Positions 28,605 to 37,484 are shown, counted from the first letter of the stretch. The stretch: DNA of 64,000 bases from Pseudomonas oryzae (GCF_900104805.1 NZ_LT629751.1:2151001-2215000); one strand, 5' to 3'. Notes: generated by a model from the sequence alone, not told the origin. Translations and numbers: made by a program.

Positions 28605-31600
28605 ATGCACCTGCTGCGCACCCAGCCCGGCGTCCCGTTGCCGGCCGACAGCATCGCCGACCTCGGCCAGACGCCGGCCGAGCTGGCGATCCTCTGCACC
28701 GGCGACTCGCACCTGTCGTTGCTGGCCGCGGTCGCCCGCGAGCTGCCCGAGGACTACCCGAGCCTGCGCCTGGCCAGCCCGGCGCAGCTGCCCAACCACG
28801 CCTCGGTGGACTTCTACGTCGAGCAGGTGCTGCAGCACGCCAAGGTCATCCTGATTTCCGTGCATGGCGGCGTCAGCTACTGGCGCTACGGCATCGAGCG
28901 GCTGGTCGAGCTGGCCGCGCGCGGCGCCAAGCTGATCCTGGTGCCCGGCGACGACAGCCCCGATCCCGAGCTGAGCGGCCTGGGCAACGTCGCCGCGGCC
29001 GAGTCCGAGCGGCTCTGGCAGTACCTGCGCCAGGGCGGTGTCAACAACGCCCGCGCCTTCTTCCACTGCATCGCCAGCCTGTACCTGCAGCGCGACTACC
29101 CCTGGCGGGAGCCGCGCGCCCTGCCCCGCGTCGGCATCCATCACCCGCGCCACAGCGACGCCGCGCTCGATCACTGGCGCGCCGACTGGCAGGCGGACCG
29201 GCCGGTGGCGGCGCTGCTGTTCTACCGCACCCACGTGCAGGCGGCGAACACCGCCTTCGTCGACGCCTTTTGCGAACGCCTGCAGATGCAGGGCCTCAAC
29301 CCGCTGCCGATCGCCGTGGCCAGCCTCAAGGAAGCGGCGTGCCTCGCCCGGGTCGAGGACTGGCTGGACCAGGCCGGCGCCAGCGTGATCCTCAACACCA
29401 CCGGCTTTGCCATGAGCAACCCGGAAGCGCCGGGGCTGCGCCCCTTCCGCCGCGACGTGCCCGTCCTGCAGGCCCTCTGCGCCCTGGATAGCGAACAACA
29501 GTGGCAGGCCAGCGCCCAGGGCCTCGGCACGCGCGACCTGGCCATGCACGTCGCCCTGCCCGAGCTGGACGGCCGCCTGATCACCCGGCCGATCAGCTTC
29601 AAGGGCCTGGCCTGGCGCAGCGAGCGCAGCCAGAGCGACGTGGTCTGCTACCACGCCCACCTGCCGGGCATGGACTTCATCGCCGAGCTGGCGCGCCGCT
29701 GGTGCGAACTGGCGCGCCGGCCCAACGCCGCCAAGCGCGTCGCCCTGGTGCTGGCCAACTACCCGACCCGCGACGGACGCATCGGCAACGGCGTCGGCCT
29801 GGACACCCCGGCCGCCGCGCTGAACATCCTGCGCGCCCTCGAGCAGCAGGGTTACCCGGTCGAAGACCTGCCGGACAGCGGGACCGCGCTGATCCACCAG
29901 TTGCTCGGCGGGGTGACCAACGACCTGGACAACCTCGACCTGCGTCCCTGCGCGCAGAGCCTGGCGCTGGCCGACTACCAGCAGTTCTTCGATGAACTGC
30001 CGGCTGCCAACCGAGAAGCCGTGCTGCAGCGCTGGGGCGGCCCGCAGCAGGATCCGATGTTCCGCAGCGGCCGGCTGATGATCGCCGGCCTGCGCTTCGG
30101 CCAGACCTTCGTCGGCATCCAGCCGGCGCGCGGCTATCAACTCGACGCCGCCGCGGTCTACCACGACCCTGACCTGGTGCCGCCGCACGGCTACCTGGCC
30201 TTCTACTTCTGGCTACGCCGCACCTTCGCCGCCGACGCGGTGATCCACGTCGGCAAGCATGGCAACCTGGAGTGGCTGCCGGGCAAGAGCGTCGGCCTGT
30301 CCGAACAGTGCTGGCCCGGCGCGCTGCTCGGCCCGCTGCCAAACATCTACCCGTTCATCGTCAACGACCCCGGCGAAGGCGCCCAGGCCAAGCGGCGCAC
30401 CCAGGCGGTGATCGTCGACCACCTGATGCCGCCGCTGACCCGCGCCGAGAGCTACGGCCCGCTGCGCGACCTGGAGCGCCTGGCCGACGAATACTACGAG
30501 GCCAGCCAGCTCGACCCGCGCCGCGCCGTGGAACTGCGCGGCGAGATCCTGCGCAAGGTGCGCGAGACCAGCCTCGACCGCGAGCTGGGCCTGCAGCTCA
30601 ACGACGATGCGGACAGCTGGCTGCCGCAGCTGGACGCCTACCTGTGCGACCTCAAGGAATCGCAGATCCGCGACGGCCTGCACGTATTCGGCGAATCGCC
30701 GGCCGGCGCGCTGCGCCGCGACACCCTGCTGGCGCTGCTGCGCCTGCCCCGCGGCGACGGCCAGGGCGCCAACGCCAGCCTGCTGCGCGCGCTGGCCCGT
30801 GACCTGGCGTTGGACTTCGACCCGCTCGACTGCGCCATGGCCGAGCCTTGGACCGGCCCGCGCCCCGCCGCCCTGCTCGCGCTGAGCGAGGGTCCCTGGC
30901 GCACGGCCGGCGACACCCGCGAGCGCCTGGAACTGCTGGCCCTGCAGCTGATCGGCGGCCGCGAGGGCGCCGCCGTCGGCCCGGCCAGCGCGCTGGTTCT
31001 CGACGAGTTGCATGAGCGCATCGCCCCGCTGCTGGACGCCTGCGGTCCGGCGGAGATGGGCGGGCTGCTCGCCGCCCTCGCCGGCCGCTTCGTGCCCGCC
31101 GGGCCGAGCGGCGCGCCCAGCCGCGGGCGCCTCGACGTGCTGCCGACCGGGCGCAACTTCTATTCGGTGGACGTGCGCAACCTGCCCACCCCCACCGCCT
31201 GGCGCATCGCCGTGCTGGCCAGCGAGCGCCTGCTCGAACGCCACCTGCAGGACCACGGCGACCACCTGCGCCAGCTCGGCCTGTCGGTATGGGGCACGGC
31301 GACCATGCGCACCGGCGGCGACGACATCGCCCAGGCGCTCGCCCTGCTCGGCGTGCGCCCGGTGTGGCAGGCCGGCAGCCAGCGCGTCGAGCGCTTCGAG
31401 GTGCTGCCTTTGGAGCAGCTCGGCCGCCCGCGGGTGGACGTCACCCTGCGCGTCTCCGGCTTCTTCCGCGACGCCTTCGCCAACCTGATCCGCCTGTTCG
31501 ACGACGCCGTGCAGGCGGTCGCCGACCTCGACGAGCCGGAGGAGCTGAATCCGCTGTCGGCACGGGTCTGGCGCGAGGCGCTGCGCCTGGAGGATAGCGG

Positions 31601-32339
31601 CCTGGGCGAGGCCGAGGCACGCCGCCAGGCCGGCTGGCGCGTGTTCGGCGCCAAGCCCGGCGCCTACGGGGCCGGGGTGCAGAACGCCATCGAGGAACGC
31701 CTGTGGCAGACCCGCGCCGACCTGGCCGAGGTCTACCTGAACTGGGGCGGCTACGCCTACGGCAAGGGCGCCGAAGGCACCCCGGCACGCGCGCAGTTCG
31801 CCGAACGGCTGGAGCAGCTGCAGGCGGTGCTGCACAACCAAGACAACCGCGAGCACGACCTGCTCGACTCCAACGACTACTACCAGTTCCAGGGCGGCAT
31901 GCTGGCGGCGGTGGAAACCCTGCGCGGCGCCCGGGTCGCCAGCTACCACGGCGACAACAGCCAGCCGGACGCCCCGCGCATCCGCAGCCTGCAGCAGGAG
32001 CTGAGCCGCGTGGTGCGCGCCCGCGCCGCCAATCCCAAGTGGATCGAGGGCATGAAGCGCCACGGCTACAAGGGCGCCTTCGAGCTGGCGGCGACCGTCG
32101 ACTACCTGTTCGCCTTCGACGCCACCAGCGAACTGGTCGAGGATCACCAGTACGCCCTGCTGGCCGACGCCTACCTGCTCGACAGGGACACCCGCGACTT
32201 CATCCAGCGGCACAACCCCGGCGCCCTGCAGGACATCCTCGAACGCCTGCTGGAAGCCCAGCAACGCGGCCTCTGGGAGCACCCCGGCGAGTACCGCGCG
32301 GCGCTGGAGAACCTGCTGCTGGATGCGGAGGAAGGCTGA
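28605..32339 (+). CDS. cobN: Cobaltochelatase large subunit CobN
   Basis: This 1244-aa ATP-dependent chelatase subunit inserts cobalt into hydrogenobyrinate a,c-diamide. It shows VHGGVSYWRYGIERL, the HVGKHGNLEWLPGKSVGLS signature, GPLPNIYPFIVNDPGEG, LPTGRNFYSVDVRNLPT and LFDATSELVEDH-type C-terminal sequence. Length fits CobN. It is the second gene of the riboswitch-controlled cobW-cobN unit. CobS and CobT are absent from the window; ChlI-like and VWA proteins 1.5 kb downstream probably take their place. Confidence 0.96.
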   Translation: MHLLRTQPGVPLPADSIADLGQTPAELAILCTGDSHLSLLAAVARELPEDYPSLRLASPAQLPNHASVDFYVEQVLQHAKVILISVHGGVSYWRYGIERLVELAARGAKLILVPGDDSPDPELSGLGNVAAAESERLWQYLRQGGVNNARAFFHCIASLYLQRDYPWREPRALPRVGIHHPRHSDAALDHWRADWQADRPVAALLFYRTHVQAANTAFVDAFCERLQMQGLNPLPIAVASLKEAACLARVEDWLDQAGASVILNTTGFAMSNPEAPGLRPFRRDVPVLQALCALDSEQQWQASAQGLGTRDLAMHVALPELDGRLITRPISFKGLAWRSERSQSDVVCYHAHLPGMDFIAELARRWCELARRPNAAKRVALVLANYPTRDGRIGNGVGLDTPAAALNILRALEQQGYPVEDLPDSGTALIHQLLGGVTNDLDNLDLRPCAQSLALADYQQFFDELPAANREAVLQRWGGPQQDPMFRSGRLMIAGLRFGQTFVGIQPARGYQLDAAAVYHDPDLVPPHGYLAFYFWLRRTFAADAVIHVGKHGNLEWLPGKSVGLSEQCWPGALLGPLPNIYPFIVNDPGEGAQAKRRTQAVIVDHLMPPLTRAESYGPLRDLERLADEYYEASQLDPRRAVELRGEILRKVRETSLDRELGLQLNDDADSWLPQLDAYLCDLKESQIRDGLHVFGESPAGALRRDTLLALLRLPRGDGQGANASLLRALARDLALDFDPLDCAMAEPWTGPRPAALLALSEGPWRTAGDTRERLELLALQLIGGREGAAVGPASALVLDELHERIAPLLDACGPAEMGGLLAALAGRFVPAGPSGAPSRGRLDVLPTGRNFYSVDVRNLPTPTAWRIAVLASERLLERHLQDHGDHLRQLGLSVWGTATMRTGGDDIAQALALLGVRPVWQAGSQRVERFEVLPLEQLGRPRVDVTLRVSGFFRDAFANLIRLFDDAVQAVADLDEPEELNPLSARVWREALRLEDSGLGEAEARRQAGWRVFGAKPGAYGAGVQNAIEERLWQTRADLAEVYLNWGGYAYGKGAEGTPARAQFAERLEQLQAVLHNQDNREHDLLDSNDYYQFQGGMLAAVETLRGARVASYHGDNSQPDAPRIRSLQQELSRVVRARAANPKWIEGMKRHGYKGAFELAATVDYLFAFDATSELVEDHQYALLADAYLLDRDTRDFIQRHNPGALQDILERLLEAQQRGLWEHPGEYRAALENLLLDAEEG

Positions 32340-32347
32340 TGGCCGGC

Positions 32348-33421
32348 TCAGCCAGCGGCGCGCAAGCGCTGCGCCGCCTCGCGCAAAATTGCCTCGGTGC
32401 CGCTCCAGCCCAGGCAGCCGTCGGTGATCGACACGCCGTAGCGCAGCTCGGCGGACAGCGGCTGGCAGCCGTCTTCCAGGTGGCTCTCCAGCATCACCCC
32501 GCGCAAGGTGCCGTCGCCGGCCAGGCGCTGGTCGAGCACGCTGGCCAGCACCGCCGGCTGGCGCAGCGGGTCCTTGCCGCTGTTGGCGTGGCTGCAGTCG
32601 ACCATGATCCGCGCGGCGATGCCCTGCTTGGCCAGCCCCGCGCGTGCCACGGCGACGCTGGCGGCATCGAAGTTCGGCCCGCCGTGACCACCGCGCAGCA
32701 CCAGATGGGTATCCGGGTTGCCGTCGGTCTGCACCAGCGCCGGCCGGCCCAGGCCGTCCACGCCGAAGTGCTGGTGCGCGTGCGCCGCCGAGCGCATGGC
32801 ATCGCAGGCGATGCTCAGGCTGCCGTCGGTGCCGTTCTTGAAGCCCACCGGCAGATCCAGGCCGCTGATCAGCTCGCGGTGCACCTGCGATTCGCTGGTG
32901 CGCGCGCCGATGGCGGCCCAGCCCAGCAGGTCGTCGAAGTAACCGGCGACCAGCGGCTGCAGCAGTTCGGTGGCCAGCGGCAGGCCGCGTTCGAGCATGG
33001 CCAGCATCAGCCGGCGCGACAGCGCCAGGCCCTCCGCCATGTCGCCGCTGCCGTCCAGCTGCGGGTCGTACACCAGGCCCTTCCAGCCGATGGTGGTGCG
33101 CGGTTTCTCGACGTAGGCGCGCATCACCAGCAGCAGCTGGTCGCCGACCTGCGGCGCCAGCGCGGCCAGGCGGTCGGCGTATTCGAGGGCGGAAACGGGA
33201 TCGTGCAGGGAACAGGGGCCGACGACGACCAGCAGGCGCGGATCGCGGCCGTCGAGCACGGCGCGGATGGCCTCGCGCTGGGCCTGCACCTGGGCGGCGA
33301 GAGCGGCGGGCAGCGGCAGCTGCTGGCGCAGATCGGTGGGGCTCGGCAGCGGGGTTTCGCGGCGGCGAGTGGTGAGCGGCGGCACGGGCTGTGCGCGCAG
33401 AGCGGTAACGGAAGCATTCAT
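32348..33421 (-). CDS. Class I 3-deoxy-7-phosphoheptulonate (DAHP) synthase
   Basis: This 357-aa first enzyme of the shikimate pathway has VVVGPCSLHDPVSALEYA, MRAYVEKPRTTIGWKGL, ARTSESQVHRELISGLDLPVGFKNGTDG, GGHGGPNFDAA and MVDCSHANSGKDP. It makes DAHP from PEP and erythrose 4-phosphate. The start at 33421 (MNASVTAL) has GAGGA upstream. It lies convergent to cobN (8 nt apart) and behind a leader with aromatic-rich peptides and a terminator, which strongly suggests attenuation by an aromatic amino acid. P. aeruginosa has the same neighbour arrangement. Which aromatic end product inhibits the enzyme cannot be told. Confidence 0.92.
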   Translation of the reverse strand: MNASVTALRAQPVPPLTTRRRETPLPSPTDLRQQLPLPAALAAQVQAQREAIRAVLDGRDPRLLVVVGPCSLHDPVSALEYADRLAALAPQVGDQLLLVMRAYVEKPRTTIGWKGLVYDPQLDGSGDMAEGLALSRRLMLAMLERGLPLATELLQPLVAGYFDDLLGWAAIGARTSESQVHRELISGLDLPVGFKNGTDGSLSIACDAMRSAAHAHQHFGVDGLGRPALVQTDGNPDTHLVLRGGHGGPNFDAASVAVARAGLAKQGIAARIMVDCSHANSGKDPLRQPAVLASVLDQRLAGDGTLRGVMLESHLEDGCQPLSAELRYGVSITDGCLGWSGTEAILREAAQRLRAAG

Positions 33422-33466
33422 GGCGGTGGTCCTCGCCCGGCGTGGCCTCATGCCACGCGCGGCGCG

Positions 33467-33562
33467 CTATCTGAGTGTTCGACTGGAATCTCGGTGGTGC
33501 GCGGCAGCGCTGCTAAATCGCCAGGCGTAGGTGCGGTAATAGGTGCGGTAATGAGCAGTCAT
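33467..33562 (-). CDS. Second leader peptide (Tyr-rich) before the DAHP synthase
   Basis: A 31-codon reading frame starts ATG at 33562 with a strong ribosome site (GAGGAT, 6 nt spacing) and ends TAG. It reads MTAHYRTYYRTYAWRF at the start: five Tyr, one Trp and one Phe in 16 residues. It lies downstream of the terminator at 33604-33642, so it is made only when that terminator is passed, and 45 nt before the DAHP synthase start. A hairpin GCGTGGC-ATGA-GCCACGC follows its stop on the same strand (33439-33457 region). A regulatory rather than protein role is inferred. Confidence 0.65.
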   Translation of the reverse strand: MTAHYRTYYRTYAWRFSSAAAHHRDSSRTLR

Positions 33563-33603
33563 GTTGCGATCCTCTGTGTGCAGCGTGCTGGCCTTATGGG
33601 CCG

Positions 33604-33642
33604 GAAAAACAAAAACCCCGGTCGGGTGGCCGACCGGGGTTT
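33604..33642 (-). terminator. Attenuator terminator in the DAHP synthase leader
   Basis: On the minus strand a perfect 13-bp stem (AAACCCCGGTCGG with CCGACCGGGGTTT, loop CCAC) runs into TTTTTGTTTTT. It lies 49 nt after the stop of leader peptide 1 and 183 nt before the DAHP synthase start, as an intrinsic terminator would in an attenuator. Confidence 0.9.
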
Positions 33643-33691
33643 CGTGAAACTGGCTGGTGGCGACCCTTTGCTCTGGGGCGCCTGTGGGGTA

Positions 33692-33820
33692 TCAGGCGCG
33701 CCGTTGGCTAAACCAATACCCGTAAAAGAAATAACCGGCCGCCGCGACCTGCGCGCGCACGCCGGCCACGCCGACAGCGGCGGAGCGAACGAGGCGGTTC
33801 AGGGAAGGACGAGGCGACAT
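33692..33820 (-). CDS. Aromatic-rich leader peptide before the DAHP synthase
   Basis: A 42-codon frame starts ATG at 33820 behind GGAG (CGGAGATATCC) and ends TGA at 33692. Near its end it reads [14 protein letters not shown]: three Tyr, three Phe and one Trp in eight consecutive residues (YFFYGYWF). GCGCCTG at its end can pair with CAGGCGC 8 nt further on, a pause-type hairpin. The intrinsic terminator follows 49 nt after the stop. All parts of a ribosome-mediated attenuator are present; scarcity of charged Tyr/Phe/Trp tRNA should stall the ribosome and allow read-through. Confidence 0.82.
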   Translation of the reverse strand: MSPRPSLNRLVRSAAVGVAGVRAQVAAAGYFFYGYWFSQRRA

Positions 33821-33896
33821 GGATATCTCCGAAACTATGGCTGCCACGCTAACCGATCCCCCCGTGCCCTTTCAACCTTTGATCCGAGATAACGCC

Positions 33897-34898
33897 ATGC
33901 AGCCCCATTTCCCCCTGGCCGCCGTGGTGGCCGCCGACGACCTCAAACTGGCGCTGTGCCTGGCCGCCATCGATCCGGCCCTGGGCGGCGTGCTGATCGA
34001 AGGGCCGCGCGGCATGGCCAAGTCGACCCTGGCGCGCGGCGTGGCCGACCTGCTCGACGGCGGGCGCTTCGTCACCCTGCCGCTGGGCGCCAGCGAGGAA
34101 CGCATCGTCGGCACCCTCGACCTCGACGCCGCGCTCGGCGAGGGCCGCGCGCGCTTCTCCCCCGGCGTGCTGGCCAACGCCCACGGCGGGGTGCTCTACG
34201 TCGACGAGGTCAACCTGCTGCCCGACCACCTGGTCGACCTGCTGCTCGACGTGGCCGCCAGCGGCATCAACCACGTCGAGCGCGATGGCCTGTCGCACAG
34301 CCACCCGGCGCGCTTCGTGCTGATCGGCACCATGAACCCCGAGGAAGGCGAGCTGCGCCCGCAGTTGCTCGACCGCTTCGGCCTCAAGGTGCAGCTCGGC
34401 GGTACGCCCGAGCCCGCGCAGCGCGCCGAGATCGTCCGGCGCCGCCTGGCCTTCGACGAGGCGCCGCAGGCCTTCCTCGCCCGATGGCAGCGCGAGCAGG
34501 ACGCCCTGCGCCAGCGCTGCGCCGAGGCGCGCCGACGCCTGAGCGAAATCCCGCTGGACGACGCCAGCCTGGACGCCATCGCCCAGCGCTGCTTCGCCGC
34601 CGCCGTGGACGGCCTGCGCGCCGACCTGGTCTGGCTGCGCGGCGCCCGCGCCCACGCCGCCTGGCGCGGCGCGAGCCGGATCGAGGCGCAGGATATCGAC
34701 GCCCTGGAGCCCTTCGTCCTCGCCCATCGCCGCCGCGGGCAAACGCCACCCGCCGCCAGCCAGCCACCGGCACCGAACCAGTCGGAACAACAGCCCTCCC
34801 AACAGGAGCGGGGCGAAGGCCAGTGGGGCGCGCTGCCGCCGCAGGCCGTGGCGGTCGGCGAGCGCCGCGCGCCGCCGGCCTGGCCAAAAAAGCCCTGA
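33897..34898 (+). CDS. ChlI/BchI-like AAA+ chelatase subunit
   Basis: This 333-aa AAA+ ATPase has Walker [32 protein letters not shown], Walker [21 protein letters not shown] and the arginine-finger region [20 protein letters not shown], all typical of the magnesium-chelatase I subunit. Next to cobN it is the likely ATPase of the cobalt chelatase, in place of CobS. The C-terminus is Pro/Gln-rich, as in linkers that join to VWA domains. ATG at 33897 was chosen; an in-frame ATG at 33819 overlaps the DAHP leader. It overlaps the following gene by 73 nt in another frame. Confidence 0.9.
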   Translation: MQPHFPLAAVVAADDLKLALCLAAIDPALGGVLIEGPRGMAKSTLARGVADLLDGGRFVTLPLGASEERIVGTLDLDAALGEGRARFSPGVLANAHGGVLYVDEVNLLPDHLVDLLLDVAASGINHVERDGLSHSHPARFVLIGTMNPEEGELRPQLLDRFGLKVQLGGTPEPAQRAEIVRRRLAFDEAPQAFLARWQREQDALRQRCAEARRRLSEIPLDDASLDAIAQRCFAAAVDGLRADLVWLRGARAHAAWRGASRIEAQDIDALEPFVLAHRRRGQTPPAASQPPAPNQSEQQPSQQERGEGQWGALPPQAVAVGERRAPPAWPKKP

Positions 34899-35590
34899 GC
34901 ATCCGCCCGCGCCCGGCCACAGGCGCGGATGCCCTACCCCTCCCCGGCCAGGCCCCAGGCGGACGCAGCGGCGCCCGCGGCAACGGCGCGCCCACGCGCA
35001 TCGACTGGCCGGCGACCCTCGCCCACGGCCGCCCGCGCCGCCACGCCGATCTGCGCTGGCACGCCCGTCAGCTGCGCCCCGGCGAGCTGTGGCTGGTGAT
35101 CGTCGACGCCTCGGCCAGCACCCGCCGCCACGGCGCGCTGGCCCAGGCCAAGGGCCTGCTCGCGGAGCTGTTCGCCAGCGCCTACCGCCAGCGCGCGCGC
35201 CTGGCCGTGCTCGAAGCCGGCGGCGCCCAGCCGCGCTGGCTGTGGCAGGGACGGAAGGCTTCCAGCGAATTGCACAGCTGGCTGCAGCAACTCGGCGCCG
35301 GCGGCGGCACCCCGATCATCGAAGCCCTGCAACTGGCCACGCTCTGGCTGGTGCGCCGCCAGCGCTACAAGCCGGGCGAACGCCAGCGCCTGCTGCTGCT
35401 CACCGACGGCCGCCTGCGCGACTGGCCGCGCCTGGCCGCGCTGCCCTGCCCCGGCCTGCTGCTGGACATCGAGCGCGCGCCCATCCGCCTCGGCCGCGCC
35501 CGTCAGTTGGCCGCCGAGCTGGGCGCCGACTACCACCATATCGACGAACTGGCGCCGAGTCCCCGCGCGCCCACCTGGAACAGACCATGA
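34826..35590 (+). CDS. VWA-domain protein, ChlD-like chelatase partner
   Basis: The 254-aa product has a basic, Pro-rich N-terminus and a von Willebrand factor A domain: the MIDAS-type [10 protein letters not shown] (residues about 93-102), [16 protein letters not shown] and [13 protein letters not shown]. This matches the C-terminal half of ChlD. With the ChlI-like ATPase and CobN it completes a three-part chelatase. The GTG start at 34826 is the first plausible one in frame and is a weak choice; the true start may be further in. The stop overlaps the cobF start (ATGA). Confidence 0.75.
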   Translation, partial: GRAAAAGRGGRRAPRAAGLAKKALSIRPRPATGADALPLPGQAPGGRSGARGNGAPTRIDWPATLAHGRPRRHADLRWHARQLRPGELWLVIVDASASTRRHGALAQAKGLLAELFASAYRQRARLAVLEAGGAQPRWLWQGRKASSELHSWLQQLGAGGGTPIIEALQLATLWLVRRQRYKPGERQRLLLLTDGRLRDWPRLAALPCPGLLLDIERAPIRLGRARQLAAELGADYHHIDELAPSPRAPTWNRP

Positions 35591-36354
35591 AAGAACTGCT
35601 GCTGGTCGGCATCGGCGCCGGCGACCCGGACTACATCACCCAACAGGCGATCAACGCCCTGCGCCGCGCCGACGTGATCTTCCTGATGGACAAGGGCCCG
35701 GCCAAACACAAGCTCAACGCCCTGCGCCGTGAAATCTGCGCGCGCTTTCTGGATGGCCACAGCCCGCGCTTCGCCGAAGGCCAGCAGCCGGAGCGCGAAC
35801 GCGACGCCGCCGACTACCGCGCCAGCGTGGACGACCTGAACCGCGACAAGCAGGCGGTGTTCGAGCAACTGATCGACGAGCAGATGAGCGATGGCGAAGT
35901 CGCCGCCTTCATGGTCTGGGGCGACCCCTCGCTGTACGACAGCAGCATCCGCATCATCGAGGCCATCGCCGCCGCGCGCAGCGACCTCAGCTTTGATGTG
36001 ATCCCCGGCATCACCAGCCTGCAGGCCCTCACCGCCCGCCACCGCGTGCCGCTCAACAGCATCGGCCGCGCCGTGGAAATCACCACCGGCCGCCTGCTCG
36101 CCGAAGGCTGGCCGCAGGGCGTGGACAGCGTGGCGGTGATGCTCGATGCCAAGGACACCTACCTGCGTTTCGTCGGCCAGCGCCTGCATATCTATTGGGG
36201 GGCTTATGTGGGGACGGCGGACGAGATCCTGATCGCCGGGCCGCTGGACGAGGTGGCGGAACGCATCGCCGCGACCCGTGCGCGGGCGCGCGAGCGCAAC
36301 GGCTGGATCATGGACAGCTACTTGTTGCGCAATAGCGGGACGGCGCGGGAGTGA
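35587..36354 (+). CDS. cobF: Precorrin-6A synthase (deacetylating), CobF
   Basis: This 255-aa corrin methyltransferase methylates C-1 with loss of acetate, a step specific to the aerobic pathway. It shows LLVGIGAGDPDYITQQAINAL, MVWGDPSLYDSSIRI, VIPGITSLQALTARHRVPLN and MLDAKDTYLRFVGQRLHIYWGAYVG. The start codon overlaps the VWA stop by 4 nt, so chlI-VWA-cobF form a tight unit. A truncated relative of its 3' part follows at 36490. Confidence 0.94.
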   Translation: MKELLLVGIGAGDPDYITQQAINALRRADVIFLMDKGPAKHKLNALRREICARFLDGHSPRFAEGQQPERERDAADYRASVDDLNRDKQAVFEQLIDEQMSDGEVAAFMVWGDPSLYDSSIRIIEAIAAARSDLSFDVIPGITSLQALTARHRVPLNSIGRAVEITTGRLLAEGWPQGVDSVAVMLDAKDTYLRFVGQRLHIYWGAYVGTADEILIAGPLDEVAERIAATRARARERNGWIMDSYLLRNSGTARE

Positions 36355-36406
36355 GGCTGTCCGCCCGGGATTTCTATCAGGCCGCGCAGGCTTGATCGTT
36401 CCCTTT

Positions 36407-36486
36407 GATCGTTCCCACGCTTTGCGTCACAGAAGCGGACGCGGAGCGTCCGGTGATGAGCTCCCACGCAGAGCGTGGGAGCGATC
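36407..36486. repeat. Inverted repeat, family C, at the cobF remnant boundary
   Basis: GATCGTTCCCACGCTTTGCGT and its complement ACGCAGAGCGTGGGAGCGATC form arms of about 20 nt around a GC-rich centre that itself holds GGACGC-GGA-GCGTCC. It ends 4 nt before the homology between the second cobF copy and cobF begins, so it may mark the break point. Confidence 0.8.
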
Positions 36487-36489
36487 ACA

Positions 36490-36785
36490 ACATCGGCCAG
36501 GCCTTCCAGGTCACCCCGGCGCGGCGCCTGGCCGAAGTCTTCCCCGCGGGCCTGAACAGCGTGCTGGTGATGCTCGACGCCAAGGACAGCTACCAGCGCT
36601 TCGCCGACCAGGACATGCACATCTACTGGGGCGCCTACGTCGGCACTCCCGACGAGGTGCTGGTGGCCGGCAAACTCGGCGAAGTCGCCGACGACATCCA
36701 GCGCCTGCGCGCCGAACTGCGCGAGCGGCATGGGTGGATCATGGATAGCTATTTGTTGCGGAGGAATGGGGAGGGGCGGAACTAA
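36490..36785 (+). pseudogene. 5'-truncated second cobF
   Basis: The last roughly 97 codons of a CobF-type protein are left: IGQAFQVTPARRLAEVFPAG, then LNSVLVMLDAKDSYQRFADQ, DMHIYWGAYVGTPDEVLVAG and RERHGWIMDSYLLRRN. Intact cobF 130 nt upstream has the matching MLDAKDTYLRFVGQRLHIYW and RERNGWIMDSYLLRNS, but many residues differ, so this is not a fresh duplication. The SAM-binding N-terminal domain is missing, and the inverted repeat at 36407-36486 lies where the rest should be. An in-frame ATG at 36405 exists but runs through the repeat. A functional product is unlikely. Confidence 0.85.
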
Positions 36786-36792
36786 GGTGGCG

Positions 36793-36859
36793 AACCGCTG
36801 TGGCAAGATCGCCGTGAAATAGCGCAGCTTACGCCGGCATCACACTGCCACCAGCGGTT
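36793..36859. repeat. Imperfect inverted repeat at the left edge of the AT-rich island
   Basis: AACCGCTGTGGC (36793-36804) and GCCACCAGCGGTT (36847-36859) are complementary with one extra base. The size (67 nt) is that of an attC site, but no GTTRRRY core is present at either end. It may be a decayed site bounding the cassette-like island, or an unrelated palindrome. No gene is seen from 36786 to 36975. Confidence 0.4.
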
Positions 36860-36975
36860 TATAAAAATCAAAAAAGTGAACCCATCGGTGCGCTTTCAGA
36901 GGTTTTTTCAAACCGCAGCCTGTCCAGACAAATGGCACAGCCCGGACTGCACTCAGTTTTTGCCGTCGCCCATAA

Positions 36976-37404
36976 TCAAATGCACACTATCAGTCGTGAC
37001 CATAGATCCCCCCGAACTATGAGCCCACCGAGAAACGCAAACAGCATGGACACAAGACCTGCGAGCAGCGCCGAAAAACCAAAGTAACGTGCGGTTGAAT
37101 CGTCTTGGAAGCGATGCCAATTTGTCGCCAATTTGAGCGCCAACCAAGCAACCATAGTTGTCGCCACATCAGAAACTGCGAAGGCGACCAGAACCGTAAA
37201 AAAGAGCCGCTCAGTCATGCCGGTTAGCCATGGAGGAGCACTCAAAAAACCAAACCCATTCGGTGCGCTCGATTTTTCTCCCAGCTTCATTATTTTCCGT
37301 AGGAATTCAAGAAAAAGGCGAGTGACAACCCCACCTATAACAAGGGAAAATATTAGACTAACAACCCAATGCCTAGCGTCCATAGCCCTATCCATTCCAT
37401 TCAA
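36976..37404 (-). CDS. Small membrane protein of unknown function (cassette-like gene)
   Basis: This protein of up to 142 aa has three or four membrane helices (VVSLIFSLVIGGVVTRLFLEFL, then FFTVLVAFAVSDVATTMVAWLAL, then a last pair near the C-terminus with FSALLAGLVSMLFAFLGGLIV). No family was recognised. Three in-frame ATGs (37404, 37395, 37383) are possible; the last, MDARHW, has the best upstream purines. Codon use is plainly more AT-rich than in the flanking cob genes. It is the last of the minus-strand genes in the island. Confidence 0.6.
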   Translation of the reverse strand: MNGMDRAMDARHWVVSLIFSLVIGGVVTRLFLEFLRKIMKLGEKSSAPNGFGFLSAPPWLTGMTERLFFTVLVAFAVSDVATTMVAWLALKLATNWHRFQDDSTARYFGFSALLAGLVSMLFAFLGGLIVRGDLWSRLIVCI

Positions 37405-37484
37405 ATTTACATATCAAAATAACTGGCGCGCAAAGCGTAGCCTTTATGACTCCAGCGAGCAGTGTTGAGCGCATCTTTATATAC

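Noticed and set aside
27294-30188. A 964-codon minus-strand frame opposite cobW and cobN
   Set aside because: No domain; the plus-strand genes have full family motifs. The frame is a by-product of GC-rich third codon positions.
33819-33896. Upstream ATG (33819) for the ChlI-like protein
   Set aside because: It would overlap the start of the DAHP leader on the other strand and adds 26 codons with no family resemblance.
36867-37270. Short similarity between CCATCGGTGCGCT (about 36886) and CCATTCGGTGCGCT (about 37257)
   Set aside because: Too short and isolated to be called a direct repeat or attachment site.
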